Shown piece by piece: positions 36,565 through 45,279 of a DNA stretch of 64,000 nt; within the stretch, counting starts at the first letter, position 1, and every line of letters begins with the position of its first letter. Origin of the DNA: SB11 sp943370295 (GTDB lineage Bacteria; Bacteroidota; Bacteroidia; UBA8524); NCBI GenBank assembly GCA_943370295.1, contig CALRQL020000005.1, forward strand, positions 158,510 to 222,509. The letters are read 5' to 3'. Position numbers and translations under genes: made by a program. Under the pieces are notes generated by a model that worked only from the letters and a program-made list of their open reading frames with translations, was not told the origin of the DNA and made no database searches.

Positions 36565-37803
36565 ATGACGAACAAGAGTATAATAAAATTAGGTGTATTT
36601 GGTTTTGGCTGCGTTGGCGGCGGATTGTATGAAGTACTGCACAAAACCGGAGGTATAAAAGCCCATATTGAAAAAATATGTGTGAAAAACAGGGACAAAA
36701 AGCGCAGCCTGCCCGAAGAGTTTTTTACATACGATAAAAACGATTTGTTATTTAACGATAACATTGATGTGATTGTGGAGTTGATAGACGACTCAGAGGC
36801 AGCCTTTGAAATTGTGTCAACAGCTTTGAAGAATGGGAAAGCGGTAGTTACAGCCAACAAAAAAATGATTGCAGAACATTTTGAAGAATTATTGCAATTA
36901 CAGCAAGAATATAATGTGCCGTTGCTGTACGAAGGGGCTTGTTGCGCCAGCATTCCCATTATCCGTAATTTAGAAGAATATTACGACAATGATTTATTAA
37001 CCGCGGTTGAAGGTATTTTTAACGGCTCTACTAATTATATTCTTACTAAAATATTTGATGAGAATTTAGATTTTGATACTGCACTAAAACAAGCACAAGA
37101 AGCCGGTTTTGCTGAAAGCGACCCGCGTTTGGATGTGGAAGGTTTTGACCCTAAATACAAACTGGACATTATTCTTACCCATGCGTTTGGTGCCACCGTA
37201 AACCCCATCGATATTTTTAATTACGGAATTACCCGCCTTTCGCCGTTTGATATACAATACGCTCGTGAAAAAGGTTATCGTATTAAGCTGGTAGCGCAAT
37301 GCCGTAAAGCAGGCGATAAAATTGTGGCTACGGTGTTTCCTAAATTTATTACTCCTTCCGATAAGTTATATACCATAAATAACGAGTACAACGGAATTGT
37401 GATTGAGAGCATTTTTGCCGAAACTCAGTTTTTCAGTGGCAAAGGAGCAGGCGCATACCCCACAGCCTCAGCGGTACTGTCTGATATTTCAGCGCTTACA
37501 TATAATTACAAATACGAGTATAAAAAACTACTGCAAAATCCTACTGCCCGTATTTCAAATGATTTTTTGGCAGAGGTATTTGTACGTTTTTCTGACGGTA
37601 GCGGATTAAAACCCACAGATTTTGAAACGGTAAAAGAGTTTTACAGCAGCGGAAATAATAATTTTATTATCGGTGAAATTAATTATCAAACACTGGTAAC
37701 CTCAAACTGGATTAAAAGTAACGAGGTGAGTGTAATTTTTACTGCATCGCCGTTAAAAGTTACCGACCCCGTTGAAGAGCTTGCAGCGTTGGCTGAGGCG
37801 TAG
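36565..37803 (+). CDS. hom: homoserine dehydrogenase
   Basis: 412 residues. It reduces aspartate semialdehyde to homoserine with NAD(P)H, the branch point to methionine and threonine. The N-terminal Rossmann motif is GVFGFGCVGGGL, the catalytic part has TANKKMIAEH, EGACCASIPIIRNL, GIFNGSTNYILTKI and DPRLDVEGFDPKYKLDIL-type residues, and the signature FFSGKGAGAYPTASAVLSDI is present. There is no aspartokinase domain. The last 90 residues may be a degenerate ACT-like regulatory part. It lies 90 bp after metB and is probably under the same SAM riboswitch. Confidence 0.94.
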   Translation: MTNKSIIKLGVFGFGCVGGGLYEVLHKTGGIKAHIEKICVKNRDKKRSLPEEFFTYDKNDLLFNDNIDVIVELIDDSEAAFEIVSTALKNGKAVVTANKKMIAEHFEELLQLQQEYNVPLLYEGACCASIPIIRNLEEYYDNDLLTAVEGIFNGSTNYILTKIFDENLDFDTALKQAQEAGFAESDPRLDVEGFDPKYKLDIILTHAFGATVNPIDIFNYGITRLSPFDIQYAREKGYRIKLVAQCRKAGDKIVATVFPKFITPSDKLYTINNEYNGIVIESIFAETQFFSGKGAGAYPTASAVLSDISALTYNYKYEYKKLLQNPTARISNDFLAEVFVRFSDGSGLKPTDFETVKEFYSSGNNNFIIGEINYQTLVTSNWIKSNEVSVIFTASPLKVTDPVEELAALAEA

Positions 37804-37861
37804 GTCATATAAAAGGGTGAATGTGCCTGGGTGTTTTAAGAGTGTAAAGAACTCTGTTGTC

Positions 37862-37942
37862 GTCATTGCCAGGTCTCCCGAAGCAATCCGTAACATAATC
37901 GAAAGATTACTTCGTTCACGAGAGGCGGCTTTCTCGAATGAC
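37862..37942. repeat. GTCATTGCC...AATGAC palindromic dispersed repeat
   Basis: The ends GTCATT and AATGAC are complementary, and an inner pair CGAAGCAATC / GATTACTTCG lies inside. This is the pattern of the widespread 'cgaagcaatc' palindromic repeats in bacterial genomes. It sits in the spacer between hom and the CDGSH gene. Confidence 0.6.
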
Positions 37943-38071
37943 AGAACAAGGATTCTTCTATAATCAAATATATCCGGCACATTTTATTATTCTCACTATT
38001 ACCGCAATGGGTTTGCCAGCGTGATGGTAGTACAGATATTTTGTATATTTAAGGTTTGAAACTATTACTGT

Positions 38072-38497
38072 ATGGATCGCAAAATCACAAAAAAATATAC
38101 TAACGGTGAAGTTACCGTAGTATGGCAGCCTGATAAGTGTATACACTCTACCCTATGTTTTACCGGGCTTCCAAAGGTTTTTAACCCTCGTGAACGCCCT
38201 TGGATAACGCCTGAAGGGGGTACTACACAACAAATTATTGACCAAGTGAAGAGATGCCCGAGCGGTGCTTTGAGTTATTTTATGAACGATGAGGAGAACA
38301 AAGAAGAAGCACATCTTGAGTCGGTAATTGAAGTGCTGTCTAACGGGCCATTGTTGATATACGGCACTCTGAAACTAAAAGACAAAAACGGCGAACAAAC
38401 ATTGGAGAATAAAACCACTGCTTTATGCCGCTGCGGACAAAGCAGCAACAAACCGTTTTGCGATGGCACGCACGCTAAAGTGAATTTTCAAGGATAA
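38072..38497 (+). CDS. iron-sulfur protein: (4Fe-4S) mono-cluster domain plus CDGSH domain
   Basis: 141 residues. The N-terminal half (WQPDKCIHSTLCFTGLPKVF ... VKRCPSGAL) is the short ferredoxin-like (Fer4_19 / YjdI type) domain. The C-terminal CRCGQSSNKPFCDGTH is the CDGSH iron-sulfur motif with its three cysteines and one histidine, binding a 2Fe-2S cluster. Such two-domain proteins are probably electron carriers or redox sensors of unknown partner. Stands alone on the + strand with a TATATTTAAG sequence upstream. Confidence 0.9.
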   Translation: MDRKITKKYTNGEVTVVWQPDKCIHSTLCFTGLPKVFNPRERPWITPEGGTTQQIIDQVKRCPSGALSYFMNDEENKEEAHLESVIEVLSNGPLLIYGTLKLKDKNGEQTLENKTTALCRCGQSSNKPFCDGTHAKVNFQG

Positions 38498-38507
38498 TTA
38501 AACCATA

Positions 38508-38602
38508 TTAACGGGTTGAAACCCGTTGCTGTTAAAATTACACGTCGAAGCAGGACTTAAGCCCTGCTTCGACTTTTATAGGGGTGGATTTTAATCCGTC
38601 AG
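38508..38602. repeat. three-palindrome structured repeat element, copy 2 (reverse orientation)
   Basis: Cores GGGTTGAAACCC (38513-38524), GGACTTAAGCCC (38553-38564) and GGATTTTAATCC (38586-38597). The middle core sits in a 30-bp near-perfect palindrome (38544-38573), whose arms GTCGAAGCA/TGCTTCGAC differ from those at 3097-3140 but are again complementary. Read in reverse, the order and the flanking GACGGATTAAAATCC and GTTAA match copy 1. Confidence 0.75.
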
Positions 38603-38621
38603 AATCGTAAGAAATCAAAAA

Positions 38622-39425
38622 TCAGGCTTTTCTTTTCTTCCACAGATTCCAGTAAATATATCCTCCAACAGCCAAAATGATAATGGCAATAAACTGCGAG
38701 TGGGTAAGCAAACCGTCAAACAAAAATCCGCGCGCCTCATCGCCCCTAAACTCCTCGGTGATGCTGCGTCCTACTCCGTAGATAAGGGCATACAACAATA
38801 TTAATTGCCCGTGGAATTGCTTGCGGTTGTGCAACCAAATAAGTAATACGGTTATGCCCAACACCATGCCGGCATCATACAGTTGTACCGGGTATAGCGG
38901 TTGGCCGAGTGGTTCGGCAGCGCTTTTTGGGTGAGTAAACACCACGCCGTGTTTAGGACTGCACACGGTACCGTGGCAGCATCCGGCCATAAAACAGCCC
39001 AGCTTTCCAAAACCGTGTACCAATGTTCCGGCCACGGCTACAATATCAAAGGTTTCTAAAACCGGTAATTTATTTCGTCTGAAAAACCAGATAAACGTAG
39101 GGACGGCAAAAATAAACGAGCCGTAAAACACAAAACCACCGCCCAAGTTCTTAAACATTTTTGAAGGCTCTTTCAGGTAAGTTCCTAAGTCTTCAAAATA
39201 AAAAAACACCTTACCGCCTACAAATACAGCAATAAAAGCCCAAATAAAAAGCTCGCTGGTTTTGTCTAGATTCAGCCCCAGTTTCTTCCCACGCCACAAG
39301 CAATACAGGAAGCCCAATATCACCCCTACTAAAATCATAAAACCATAGCTGTAGATAACTATGTAAGGGCCGAAAAGGCCTTCTAAAAAACCGGGGGACT
39401 TAAATCGTAGTAACTCTGGGTACAT
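38622..39425 (-). CDS. lgt: prolipoprotein diacylglyceryl transferase
   Basis: 267 residues with about seven membrane helices. Lgt transfers diacylglycerol from phosphatidylglycerol to the lipobox cysteine of prolipoproteins in the inner membrane. Motifs: LPVLETFDIVAVAGTLVHGFGKLGCFMAGCCHG (position about 120-152, the conserved HGxG core), QPLYPVQLYDA, and GRSITEEFRGDEARG with the essential arginines. It serves the several lipoproteins in this window. Confidence 0.93.
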   Translation of the reverse strand: MYPELLRFKSPGFLEGLFGPYIVIYSYGFMILVGVILGFLYCLWRGKKLGLNLDKTSELFIWAFIAVFVGGKVFFYFEDLGTYLKEPSKMFKNLGGGFVFYGSFIFAVPTFIWFFRRNKLPVLETFDIVAVAGTLVHGFGKLGCFMAGCCHGTVCSPKHGVVFTHPKSAAEPLGQPLYPVQLYDAGMVLGITVLLIWLHNRKQFHGQLILLYALIYGVGRSITEEFRGDEARGFLFDGLLTHSQFIAIIILAVGGYIYWNLWKKRKA

Positions 39426-39479
39426 GGTGTGTGCTTTAAAAACGAAGATATTGTTTTTGGGCGAAAGATGCGGAAGCAG

Positions 39480-40226
39480 TTATGAAAACAACTGCCTCAC
39501 AATAGCCGCAGAATAAGGCCCCGCCACTTGTGCAATAAATGCCGGAAAATCAATATGCGAATTATCATCAGCCACATCGGATATTATACGGATAATGTTA
39601 AAAGGCAATCCGTATTCGTGGCATACCTGTGCCACCGCCGCACCTTCCATTTCAACACACAATACATCGGGTAAATGTTCTAACAACTCGGTTTTGTGTT
39701 GTGGCAAGCTAAAAAACTTGTCGCCGCTGGCGATATCACCCATACGCACCGTTGGAGCAGTGATTCCGTATTGGTTAAGGGTTTCCATGTTTAAGGATCC
39801 TTGAAGTTGCTCAATGCTCAACAAGTTTTTCACCCGTTCAAACGCTTGTTCACGTTGAATTTGGTTGGTTTCAAAATAGGTTTTCCCCAATAAAGGTATT
39901 TCAAATCGCTGCATTAACGGACGGGCATCCATATCGTGTTGGTACAACCGGTGCCCTACCACTACATCGCCGATAGACAACAAAGGGCTGACGGCTCCTG
40001 CCACCCCTGTAAACAGTAATTGTTTAACTTGGTATTGATGAATAAGGTGCAAGGCGGTTGTGGCCGCAGCTACTTTGCCCCACCGCGAAAAAACAACTAC
40101 CGCCTCACGGCCAAACAACGTGCCGCTATAGTAGGTGCGCATTCCCGCATTGTGCTGTTGCACACGCTGCATTTGCCCCACAAGCGAATCAATTTCTTCG
40201 GGCATAGCGCCCATAATGCCTATCAT
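39480..40226 (-). CDS. mtnN: 5'-methylthioadenosine/S-adenosylhomocysteine nucleosidase
   Basis: 248 residues from MIGIMGAMPEEIDSL. It hydrolyses MTA and SAH to adenine and a thioribose sugar, clearing SAM by-products. Motifs: IGIMGAMPEE, SRWGKVAAATTA, FTGVAGAV, GDVVVGH..HDMD, MGDIASGDKF, VEMEGAAVAQV (catalytic Glu region) and RIISDVADD. Futalosine hydrolase (MqnB) is related and cannot be fully excluded. The start at 40226 is preferred because the upstream ATG at 40256 belongs to a repeat hairpin (CATCGGGA). Confidence 0.85.
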   Translation of the reverse strand: MIGIMGAMPEEIDSLVGQMQRVQQHNAGMRTYYSGTLFGREAVVVFSRWGKVAAATTALHLIHQYQVKQLLFTGVAGAVSPLLSIGDVVVGHRLYQHDMDARPLMQRFEIPLLGKTYFETNQIQREQAFERVKNLLSIEQLQGSLNMETLNQYGITAPTVRMGDIASGDKFFSLPQHKTELLEHLPDVLCVEMEGAAVAQVCHEYGLPFNIIRIISDVADDNSHIDFPAFIAQVAGPYSAAIVRQLFS

Positions 40227-40254
40227 ATTGCGAAGATAACAGGTGTCTTGTTTC

Positions 40255-40905
40255 ATCGGGAATAAATCCCGATGCTATGGATAAAGAGCCAGCACTCTAT
40301 CCATAGCAGCAGGTCTGTGCGCCAGCCGACACAAGACCCCTACCCGATTAATCATTGGCTCGACTTTCCCATAGTCGCCTTCCCCTATAGGGGAAGGAAA
40401 AATTTAAAGGCTGTCAGCAGAGCAAATAGTCAGGAAGGGGTCAACGGCCTCGCGCGCGGCTTCCCTCCCTGATTAAGGATGGACTGAGGGATGTCTGCCT
40501 CCTCCCCGTAATTCCCAACTTGATTAGGAATCTCATGTTTCAATCACCCCAAAACCATCGTGAATAAATCCCGATGCCATTGATAGCAGGTTGGGCACTT
40601 TATCCATAGCGGCAGGTCTGCGTACCTGCCGTCGAAAACCCCTACCCCGTCATTCCCAACTTGATTGGGAATCTCACTTTCTGACCCCAACCATCGGGAA
40701 TAAATCCCGACGCTATGAATAGCATGTTGGGCACTTTATCCATAGCGGCAGGCCTGCGTACCTGCCGACACAAGACCCCTACCCCATCATTCCCAACTTG
40801 ATTGGAAATCTCACTTTCTGACCCCAACCATCAGGAATAAATCCCGATGCTATTGATAGAGTGCTGGCACTTTATCAATAGCAGCAGGTCTGCGTACCTA
40901 TCGCC
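40255..40905. repeat. second hairpin repeat array
   Basis: The same three modules as at 14127-14545 recur here: CATCGGGA hairpins (from 40255), ATTCCCAA hairpins (near 40510, 40645, 40788) and GGCAGGT hairpins. The last part is tandem with a 136-bp period (starts at about 40609, 40745, 40881). A diverged inner segment holds a CCTTCCCCTATAGGGGAAGG palindrome (about 40379-40398) and a CTTCCCTCC repeat (40452). No gene is seen. Confidence 0.8.
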
Positions 40906-40908
40906 AAA

Positions 40909-41275
40909 GATTCTTACACCCCTTCAGCAAATGTATTTTTGGGTGTGACACGCGGGACAATCTTTTTTAACTACTAAATAACTGACTGTAAGCAAACAAC
41001 AATCAGCAAAATTGTCCCGTTAGTATGGGACAATTTGGGACACTTTTATATCGCAGTTACGGTGTTATCTTGTTATTGGGTTATGCTGTTATTTTTGTTA
41101 CGCACCGCACAGGGGCTTGCGGGGTTTTGCCAATATTTCGGACGGTTGCGGCTATCAAAGAACTTGATTGGATAAGTAGTAATTGGAAAATAGGTATTAA
41201 TGAGGAAGTCCTGAGAAATCGAGACTTCCATAATTTTTTTATACAAAGGTGATAATTTGGGACACGACCCTATAG
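40909..41275. repeat. second copy of the 370-bp block
   Basis: Matches 14546-14921 in order and orientation, including the hairpins AATTGTCCC...GGGACAATT (41010-41035) and GGAAGTC...GACTTCC (41204-41229) and the edge GATAATTTGGGACACGACCC. One short region near 41125-41150 differs. It abuts the 3' end of the lipoprotein gene to the right, whose stop codon (41270-41272) lies in the edge repeat. Confidence 0.8.
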
Positions 41276-41776
41276 ATGAATAATATTAAACTTACTCGGA
41301 AAAAGAGTATCAATTGTTAAATGCTCTGCTTCATTGACTTTTTTAACCCAATCCTTGTAATAATAATTAATCCGCAATGTGGTGTCATTTTCCAATAGAA
41401 TTTCTCCAAACGGCTCCCCTAATTTTGGGGAAGTAATACCTTTAAAGGATTGATTTAATCCCCTATCAAAATTACAATTCATATTTGTTGCCCAGTTGAA
41501 TATAATCTTCTCATTTTTTAAATATGATGGGAACCAATATCCGCAAGAAGGATTAAAATCAAAAAAAACTTTTCCGGGTTCAAAATATAATAACCAAAAA
41601 CTTCCTTCGTCAGTAAACGTAATTGAATTTGTGTCATTATAAAGTTGCTCTATACTTAATGTTACCTCAGACGCTGCTTTGTTTTGGTCGTTAACATTAA
41701 GTATTTGCTCGTTTTTTTGTTCACATGAAAGAACACAAATAGTTGCTACAGTAATTAATAGGCTTCTAATTCTCAT
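41270..41776 (-). CDS. small lipoprotein in the immunity-like island
   Basis: 168 residues. Signal with lipobox LSC in MRIRSLLITVATICVLSC, so it is membrane-anchored. The mature part is aromatic-rich (FWLLYFEPGKVFFDFNPSCG) with no known motif. Its leader contains a REP hairpin and the AAAATTTTAAAA run, as in two other island genes. The stop codon lies at the edge of a dispersed repeat. Lipoprotein immunity factors exist for periplasm-acting toxins, but no toxin is seen here. Confidence 0.6.
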   Translation of the reverse strand: MRIRSLLITVATICVLSCEQKNEQILNVNDQNKAASEVTLSIEQLYNDTNSITFTDEGSFWLLYFEPGKVFFDFNPSCGYWFPSYLKNEKIIFNWATNMNCNFDRGLNQSFKGITSPKLGEPFGEILLENDTTLRINYYYKDWVKKVNEAEHLTIDTLFPSKFNIIHL

Positions 41777-41818
41777 AATATTTTAAAATTTTACTGTTCC
41801 TCTTGGTGAGCCCCCGCT

Positions 41819-41861
41819 CTCGCAAGTCTGTAGCGTAGGCTGTGTTATAGCGAGTTGTGAG
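41819..41861. repeat. REP-like hairpin
   Basis: CTCGCAAGTC pairs with GAGTTGTGAG (one arm imperfect) across about 23 bp containing TGTAGCGTAGGC. It lies 43-85 bp upstream of the lipoprotein ATG. A second, inverted relative is at about 41896-41942 (ends GATTTGCGAG), giving a head-to-head pair. Confidence 0.65.
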
Positions 41862-41895
41862 AATTCATAATAAACTACAAACTTAGGTTATTTGC

Positions 41896-41942
41896 TTTCA
41901 CAAGACCCTGCTGCTGCAAACCGCTCTACAGATTTGCGAGAG
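41896..41942. repeat. REP-like hairpin, opposite orientation
   Basis: Degenerate copy: CTTTCACAAGACC ... CTCTACAGATTTGCGAG, forming the same type of stem. It lies between the two lipoprotein genes. Confidence 0.5.
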
Positions 41943-41992
41943 TTGGGGTATCAAGTGAAATGTTTATAAATGTGGTTTACTATTCTATCTAA

Positions 41993-42670
41993 TTACTTGT
42001 ACCATAAGTTTACGGTGTTTTGTGGTCGGTTAAACTTAGACTCACTAATTTTATATGCCTCAAGTACACTGTCCAAATCACCGTATCCCTCATCTGGAAA
42101 GCCCGGGTGTATCTTTTTAAAATTTTGGTATGTGGTGTACGAATACCAAAGTAATTCACCGACAGGTGAATATAATCCATAAAATTCAGTTTGATTGGGT
42201 AATACTCCTGCGCCACAAACACGATAAATCCACCCTTTTTTTCCTGTAACTACACTTATGCTTGTGATAATATTTTCTTGAATTTTGACAAGATTAGTGC
42301 CGCCGGTATCAATAGTTAGGCTTTGAACAGGGTAGTCAAATTTTTTTAAAACATTATCTTCAAAAAGAAATAATATTTCCTGTTCAAAAGCTAGTTTGTC
42401 GATCAGATCCCCGTTTAAGTAATATTCCCCATCTTTATAAACCGATTTTACAAGTAATGAGTTTTGCTCATTTACAACTTTATCAACCTTCGAAGTAATC
42501 CTGTTAGTTTGTGATTCCCCTTTTGTAAGACTTGTGTTCGATGATTTTCCAGACTCACTCGTGGCGTTATCTCTTGATTTCTTATTGCAGCTAAAAAGCA
42601 TAAATACTGTAACTACAAAAAGAACAATTGCTATAAAAGTAGCTCTTTTACTCAGTGATTTGGTGTTCAT
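41993..42670 (-). CDS. lipoprotein of unknown function
   Basis: 225 residues. Hydrophobic start then lipobox LFSC (IVLFVVTVFMLFSCNKKS). A serine/threonine-rich linker of about 30 residues follows, then a C-terminal domain with GTNLVKIQENIITSISVVTG and FYGLYSPVGELLWYSYTTYQ. No motif is recognised. Part of the minus-strand island of small genes. Probably exposed in the periplasm or at the surface. Confidence 0.65.
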   Translation of the reverse strand: MNTKSLSKRATFIAIVLFVVTVFMLFSCNKKSRDNATSESGKSSNTSLTKGESQTNRITSKVDKVVNEQNSLLVKSVYKDGEYYLNGDLIDKLAFEQEILFLFEDNVLKKFDYPVQSLTIDTGGTNLVKIQENIITSISVVTGKKGWIYRVCGAGVLPNQTEFYGLYSPVGELLWYSYTTYQNFKKIHPGFPDEGYGDLDSVLEAYKISESKFNRPQNTVNLWYK

Positions 42671-42777
42671 GTTTTTGTAATATTCTAGATACGAGTGTTG
42701 CTGAGTGTTATCTTACTATTTGGTAATAAGTTTATTGTTAATGTACAAACAGTTTTCTGATGTAAGCCAAAAGAAAG

Positions 42778-43251
42778 TTAATTTTCTATGAGACCCAATA
42801 AACGGAGATTAATAGTGTTAGACTTTTCAAATTCAACATCACAAAAACAAAGCTGACGTTTAACTTCTTCAGGAATATTACTAATGTTGATCCTCTTAAT
42901 AGGAAGTGTAATTAAATGGTAACTTGAAGCTGAGAGGTTCATGGGTTCAGCGGTATCGTATGAGAATAACCCTTTTTTTGCATAAGAGATATAGCTTTTA
43001 TATTTCTCCTCAAACAATGTTAAATCAGTTATTTTTTCTTTGAGTAACCATGAACCAATCTCATATCGTTCAGAGATAGTTGGCAAACTATCAAAAAAAG
43101 CTGTTAAAGACATAAGGGAGTCCAAATTATTAATATTACAGATAGACTCAGGCAAACGGCATCCCCCGGAAGCAAAATGACCTATATTACCATGCTTATC
43201 TACCATAAACCAATCTAAATCATATGAGTTTTGTTCCTCTATTGTTATCAT
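42778..43251 (-). CDS. immunity-like protein, DWFxxDKxGxIGHF type
   Basis: 157 residues. The start, YDLDWFMVDKHGNIGHFASG followed by GCRLPESI, matches a small-protein pattern that I associate with Bacteroidota polymorphic-toxin neighbourhoods. This is recalled, not searched. A Cys-rich end (RQLCFCDVEF) is notable. No signal peptide or membrane segment. Next to a colicin-immunity-like gene, which supports an immunity role by inference. Confidence 0.55.
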   Translation of the reverse strand: MITIEEQNSYDLDWFMVDKHGNIGHFASGGCRLPESICNINNLDSLMSLTAFFDSLPTISERYEIGSWLLKEKITDLTLFEEKYKSYISYAKKGLFSYDTAEPMNLSASSYHLITLPIKRINISNIPEEVKRQLCFCDVEFEKSNTINLRLLGLIEN

Positions 43252-43358
43252 TAGTTAATTCTGCTGTGACTAGTTAATACTTTTACGACGCTAAAGTATC
43301 CTGTATACTTCTGTCTTTAATAGAGAGTGGAATAATTTTAGGAACCTCATCCACTATC

Positions 43359-43649
43359 CTAAATAAATTCTTTTAGTTTATCTAAAGCTTTTTTTGCTCG
43401 CTTTTGTAGCTCACGGTCATCAATATCTCTAAAAGGATTAGAAATATCATAATCAGCTATTTTCGCATCCCCACAATAAGCATCAACATCACTAAATAAA
43501 GTTTCTATTACCTCTGCAATCAAATCATTAAACAAAAACTCTTCTTGCTTAACCATATTGAGATATTCCTTCTCAAACGTTTCTGTATTAATTTTATGTT
43601 CTGTAAAGTCAGTAATTAAACGGATATACTTTAATAGCTCTGTTTTCAT
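43359..43649 (-). CDS. colicin-immunity-like protein
   Basis: 96 residues, all helical. The pattern EKEYLNMVKQEEFLFNDLIA, LFSDVDAYCGD and a final RDIDDRELQKRAKKALDKLK matches the bacterial self-protective colicin-like immunity family (related to colicin D immunity protein). Such proteins bind and block a cytoplasmic nuclease toxin. No toxin gene is present, so this may be an orphan immunity gene. The next upstream gene starts 26 bp away. Confidence 0.75.
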   Translation of the reverse strand: MKTELLKYIRLITDFTEHKINTETFEKEYLNMVKQEEFLFNDLIAEVIETLFSDVDAYCGDAKIADYDISNPFRDIDDRELQKRAKKALDKLKEFI

Positions 43650-43675
43650 TATATCAAATTTCTAAACAATCACTA

Positions 43676-44221
43676 CTATTCTGTGAGGTCAAAAAAGTCT
43701 TTAAATAGTACCATATCAACAGTTGGCTGTGGGCCAAAGAAAGTCATTTCTTTTACAACAAATTCCATATCACAAAGTACTTCATCATAATCCCTTGCTT
43801 CAAGTTCTTCGTATGAATTTTTGTTCAAGATTAATTTGATTTCTTCATAATAATTAAATTGGTTTCTTGTTGGCAATCGGTAAATAGTGCTGTAAAAATC
43901 CCCTAAAATGGAATCGGGGTCGTGATTTTTAATTTTATAGGAGAATGATTCTTTATAAAATTTGGCAAACTTACTGAACACTATATTATGCCAATATTCA
44001 ATTTGAAATTTAGAATCTGAAAAACTTCCTAGTTCTATGATTAAACGCACTTCAGGGTCATCAGAAGCTTGGTACAAGTTGTATTTATATTTATGCTTTT
44101 GAATCGTCTCTATAATACTGGGGTCTAAAATAAAGTCGGCAGCAATTATACGTATATACCCATCCTTATCCTTACTCAATTCTCTTATTTTATTAATTTC
44201 AGTCAATACATTCGTTTTCAT
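43676..44221 (-). CDS. protein of unknown function in the immunity-like island
   Basis: 181 residues starting MKTNVLTEINKIRELSKDKD. It has strands and helices (YIRIIAADFILDPSIIETI, PEVRLIIELGSFSDSKF) and an acidic end (FFGPQPTVDMVLFKDFFDL). No known motif, signal or membrane segment. The leader contains the REP hairpin at 44287-44329 and the start of a transposase remnant upstream of it. Same operon direction as the colicin-immunity-like gene. Confidence 0.55.
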   Translation of the reverse strand: MKTNVLTEINKIRELSKDKDGYIRIIAADFILDPSIIETIQKHKYKYNLYQASDDPEVRLIIELGSFSDSKFQIEYWHNIVFSKFAKFYKESFSYKIKNHDPDSILGDFYSTIYRLPTRNQFNYYEEIKLILNKNSYEELEARDYDEVLCDMEFVVKEMTFFGPQPTVDMVLFKDFFDLTE

Positions 44222-44286
44222 AAACAGTTATTTAACATCAATATTATGATAATCCTTAGTATCCGCAAGCTTTGTGTTCTTTTCGC

Positions 44287-44329
44287 CCTCGCAAGTCTGT
44301 AGCGTAGGTTGTGTGGCAGCGACTTGTAA
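44287..44329. repeat. REP-like hairpin next to a transposase remnant
   Basis: CTCGCAAGTC (44287-44296) pairs with GACTTGTAAG (44320-44329). The transposase-like reading frame upstream on the minus strand runs straight into this hairpin. Confidence 0.7.
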
Positions 44330-44410
44330 GAATATATCTGTCCAGTCCACAATAGCAAAGGTTACAAAATACAGCCCAGCTTTATTGAGAAATTTGTAGG
44401 CACGGCTCAT
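44330..44410 (-). pseudogene. N-terminal remnant of a REP-associated tyrosine transposase
   Basis: The first 27 codons read MSRAYKFLNKAGLYFVTFAI then VDWTDIF, the usual start of Bacteroidota REP-associated Y1 transposases (RAYTs, relatives of IS200 TnpA). The HUH motif and catalytic tyrosine are gone, because the frame is interrupted by the REP-like hairpin at 44287-44329 and ends soon after (44228). It cannot encode a working enzyme. Confidence 0.75.
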
Positions 44411-44488
44411 ATTGCAAATTACTTTCCTAAGTTAAAAACTTAGTTTATTTCATATGAAAAATCTCACCGATAAAATAGCTAATTGAAA

Positions 44489-45223
44489 TTACCAAACGAT
44501 TGCAAGTCCTAGTTGAATTCCTGTTCCAATAGATGAAAGGTTCTGTGAATACTTTAATTTTACAGGAGAAACTTGATTGCTATTCTGCGTGCTAAAAATA
44601 TTTTTTTCAATTCCATCTCGATAATAACAATGAAAACCAATATTCAAACGAAGGTCTAAGTGGTCAGCCCCAATTCTTCTGTCAATAATCTTGTAATAAA
44701 AGTCAAAAGTTGGCATAATATAATAACCATAAGATGAGAAAAAACCGTCCCCGTACAAAGCAACTTTCTCATAACTATATCCGGCTGCAATAGTATCTGA
44801 TGGATAAAATGTTGTTTCAAAAGTATTTTTTTGAATACTACTAAACCCTAAGCTACCTCCATAAAATAAACCGAATTTACCAAGTTTTTTTTCAAACTTA
44901 ATTGCAGGGCCAAACATGAAAGAGGAATGAAAGGCTGATGTTTTGGTCATAAAGTCGCTAGTGTTGTTAATTGATGAATAAACTTTGTTTATATTTATTT
45001 GGTATTGATTGTAATGCACAAATGGGCCAACCTCAAATTGATGCTTAGTATCAAAAAAGAGTCTTCCCATTATTCCATAATAAGGCAGCACTAAATAATT
45101 CTCTCCCAAATTAGCGTAAATAGGAATTCCTGCTGTGTAACCACCATAAGCAGTTTGAGCATACGTACTTTGAAGATGAAACAACGTTAAGCATGCTACA
45201 AATACCACTTTAATATCTTTCAT
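44489..45223 (-). CDS. outer-membrane beta-barrel protein
   Basis: 244 residues. Signal peptide MKDIKVVFVACLTLFHLQST ending AYAQ-like (TYAQ). Mature strands are rich in Tyr, Gly and Phe (YTAGIPIYANLGENY, HQFEVGPFVHYNQYQI, FGLFYGGSLGFSS, LDLRLNIGFHCYY) and it ends in a strand (GTGIQLGLAIVW), as expected for a porin-like barrel. The leader has a REP hairpin (45280-45323) and a TAAATTTTAAAA run like other island genes. Confidence 0.75.
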   Translation of the reverse strand: MKDIKVVFVACLTLFHLQSTYAQTAYGGYTAGIPIYANLGENYLVLPYYGIMGRLFFDTKHQFEVGPFVHYNQYQININKVYSSINNTSDFMTKTSAFHSSFMFGPAIKFEKKLGKFGLFYGGSLGFSSIQKNTFETTFYPSDTIAAGYSYEKVALYGDGFFSSYGYYIMPTFDFYYKIIDRRIGADHLDLRLNIGFHCYYRDGIEKNIFSTQNSNQVSPVKLKYSQNLSSIGTGIQLGLAIVW

Positions 45224-45279
45224 CGCTATCTGTTTTAAAATTTACATGGATTGTAGTGCGTCGGGCGAATATCCCCGCT

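Noticed and set aside
40227..40256. Earlier start of the nucleosidase
   Set aside because: The ATG at 40256 is formed by the repeat sequence CATCGGGA, and the family start IGIMGAM lies just after the ATG at 40226.
41025..41252. 75-codon + strand frame across the second duplicated block
   Set aside because: It spans non-coding hairpins, its counterpart at 14.7 kb is not an equivalent intact frame, and it opposes the adjacent gene.
44228..44329. Continuation of the transposase-like frame as a 60-residue gene
   Set aside because: After residue 27 the sequence is the REP hairpin and leader DNA, with no transposase motif, so the frame is accidental.
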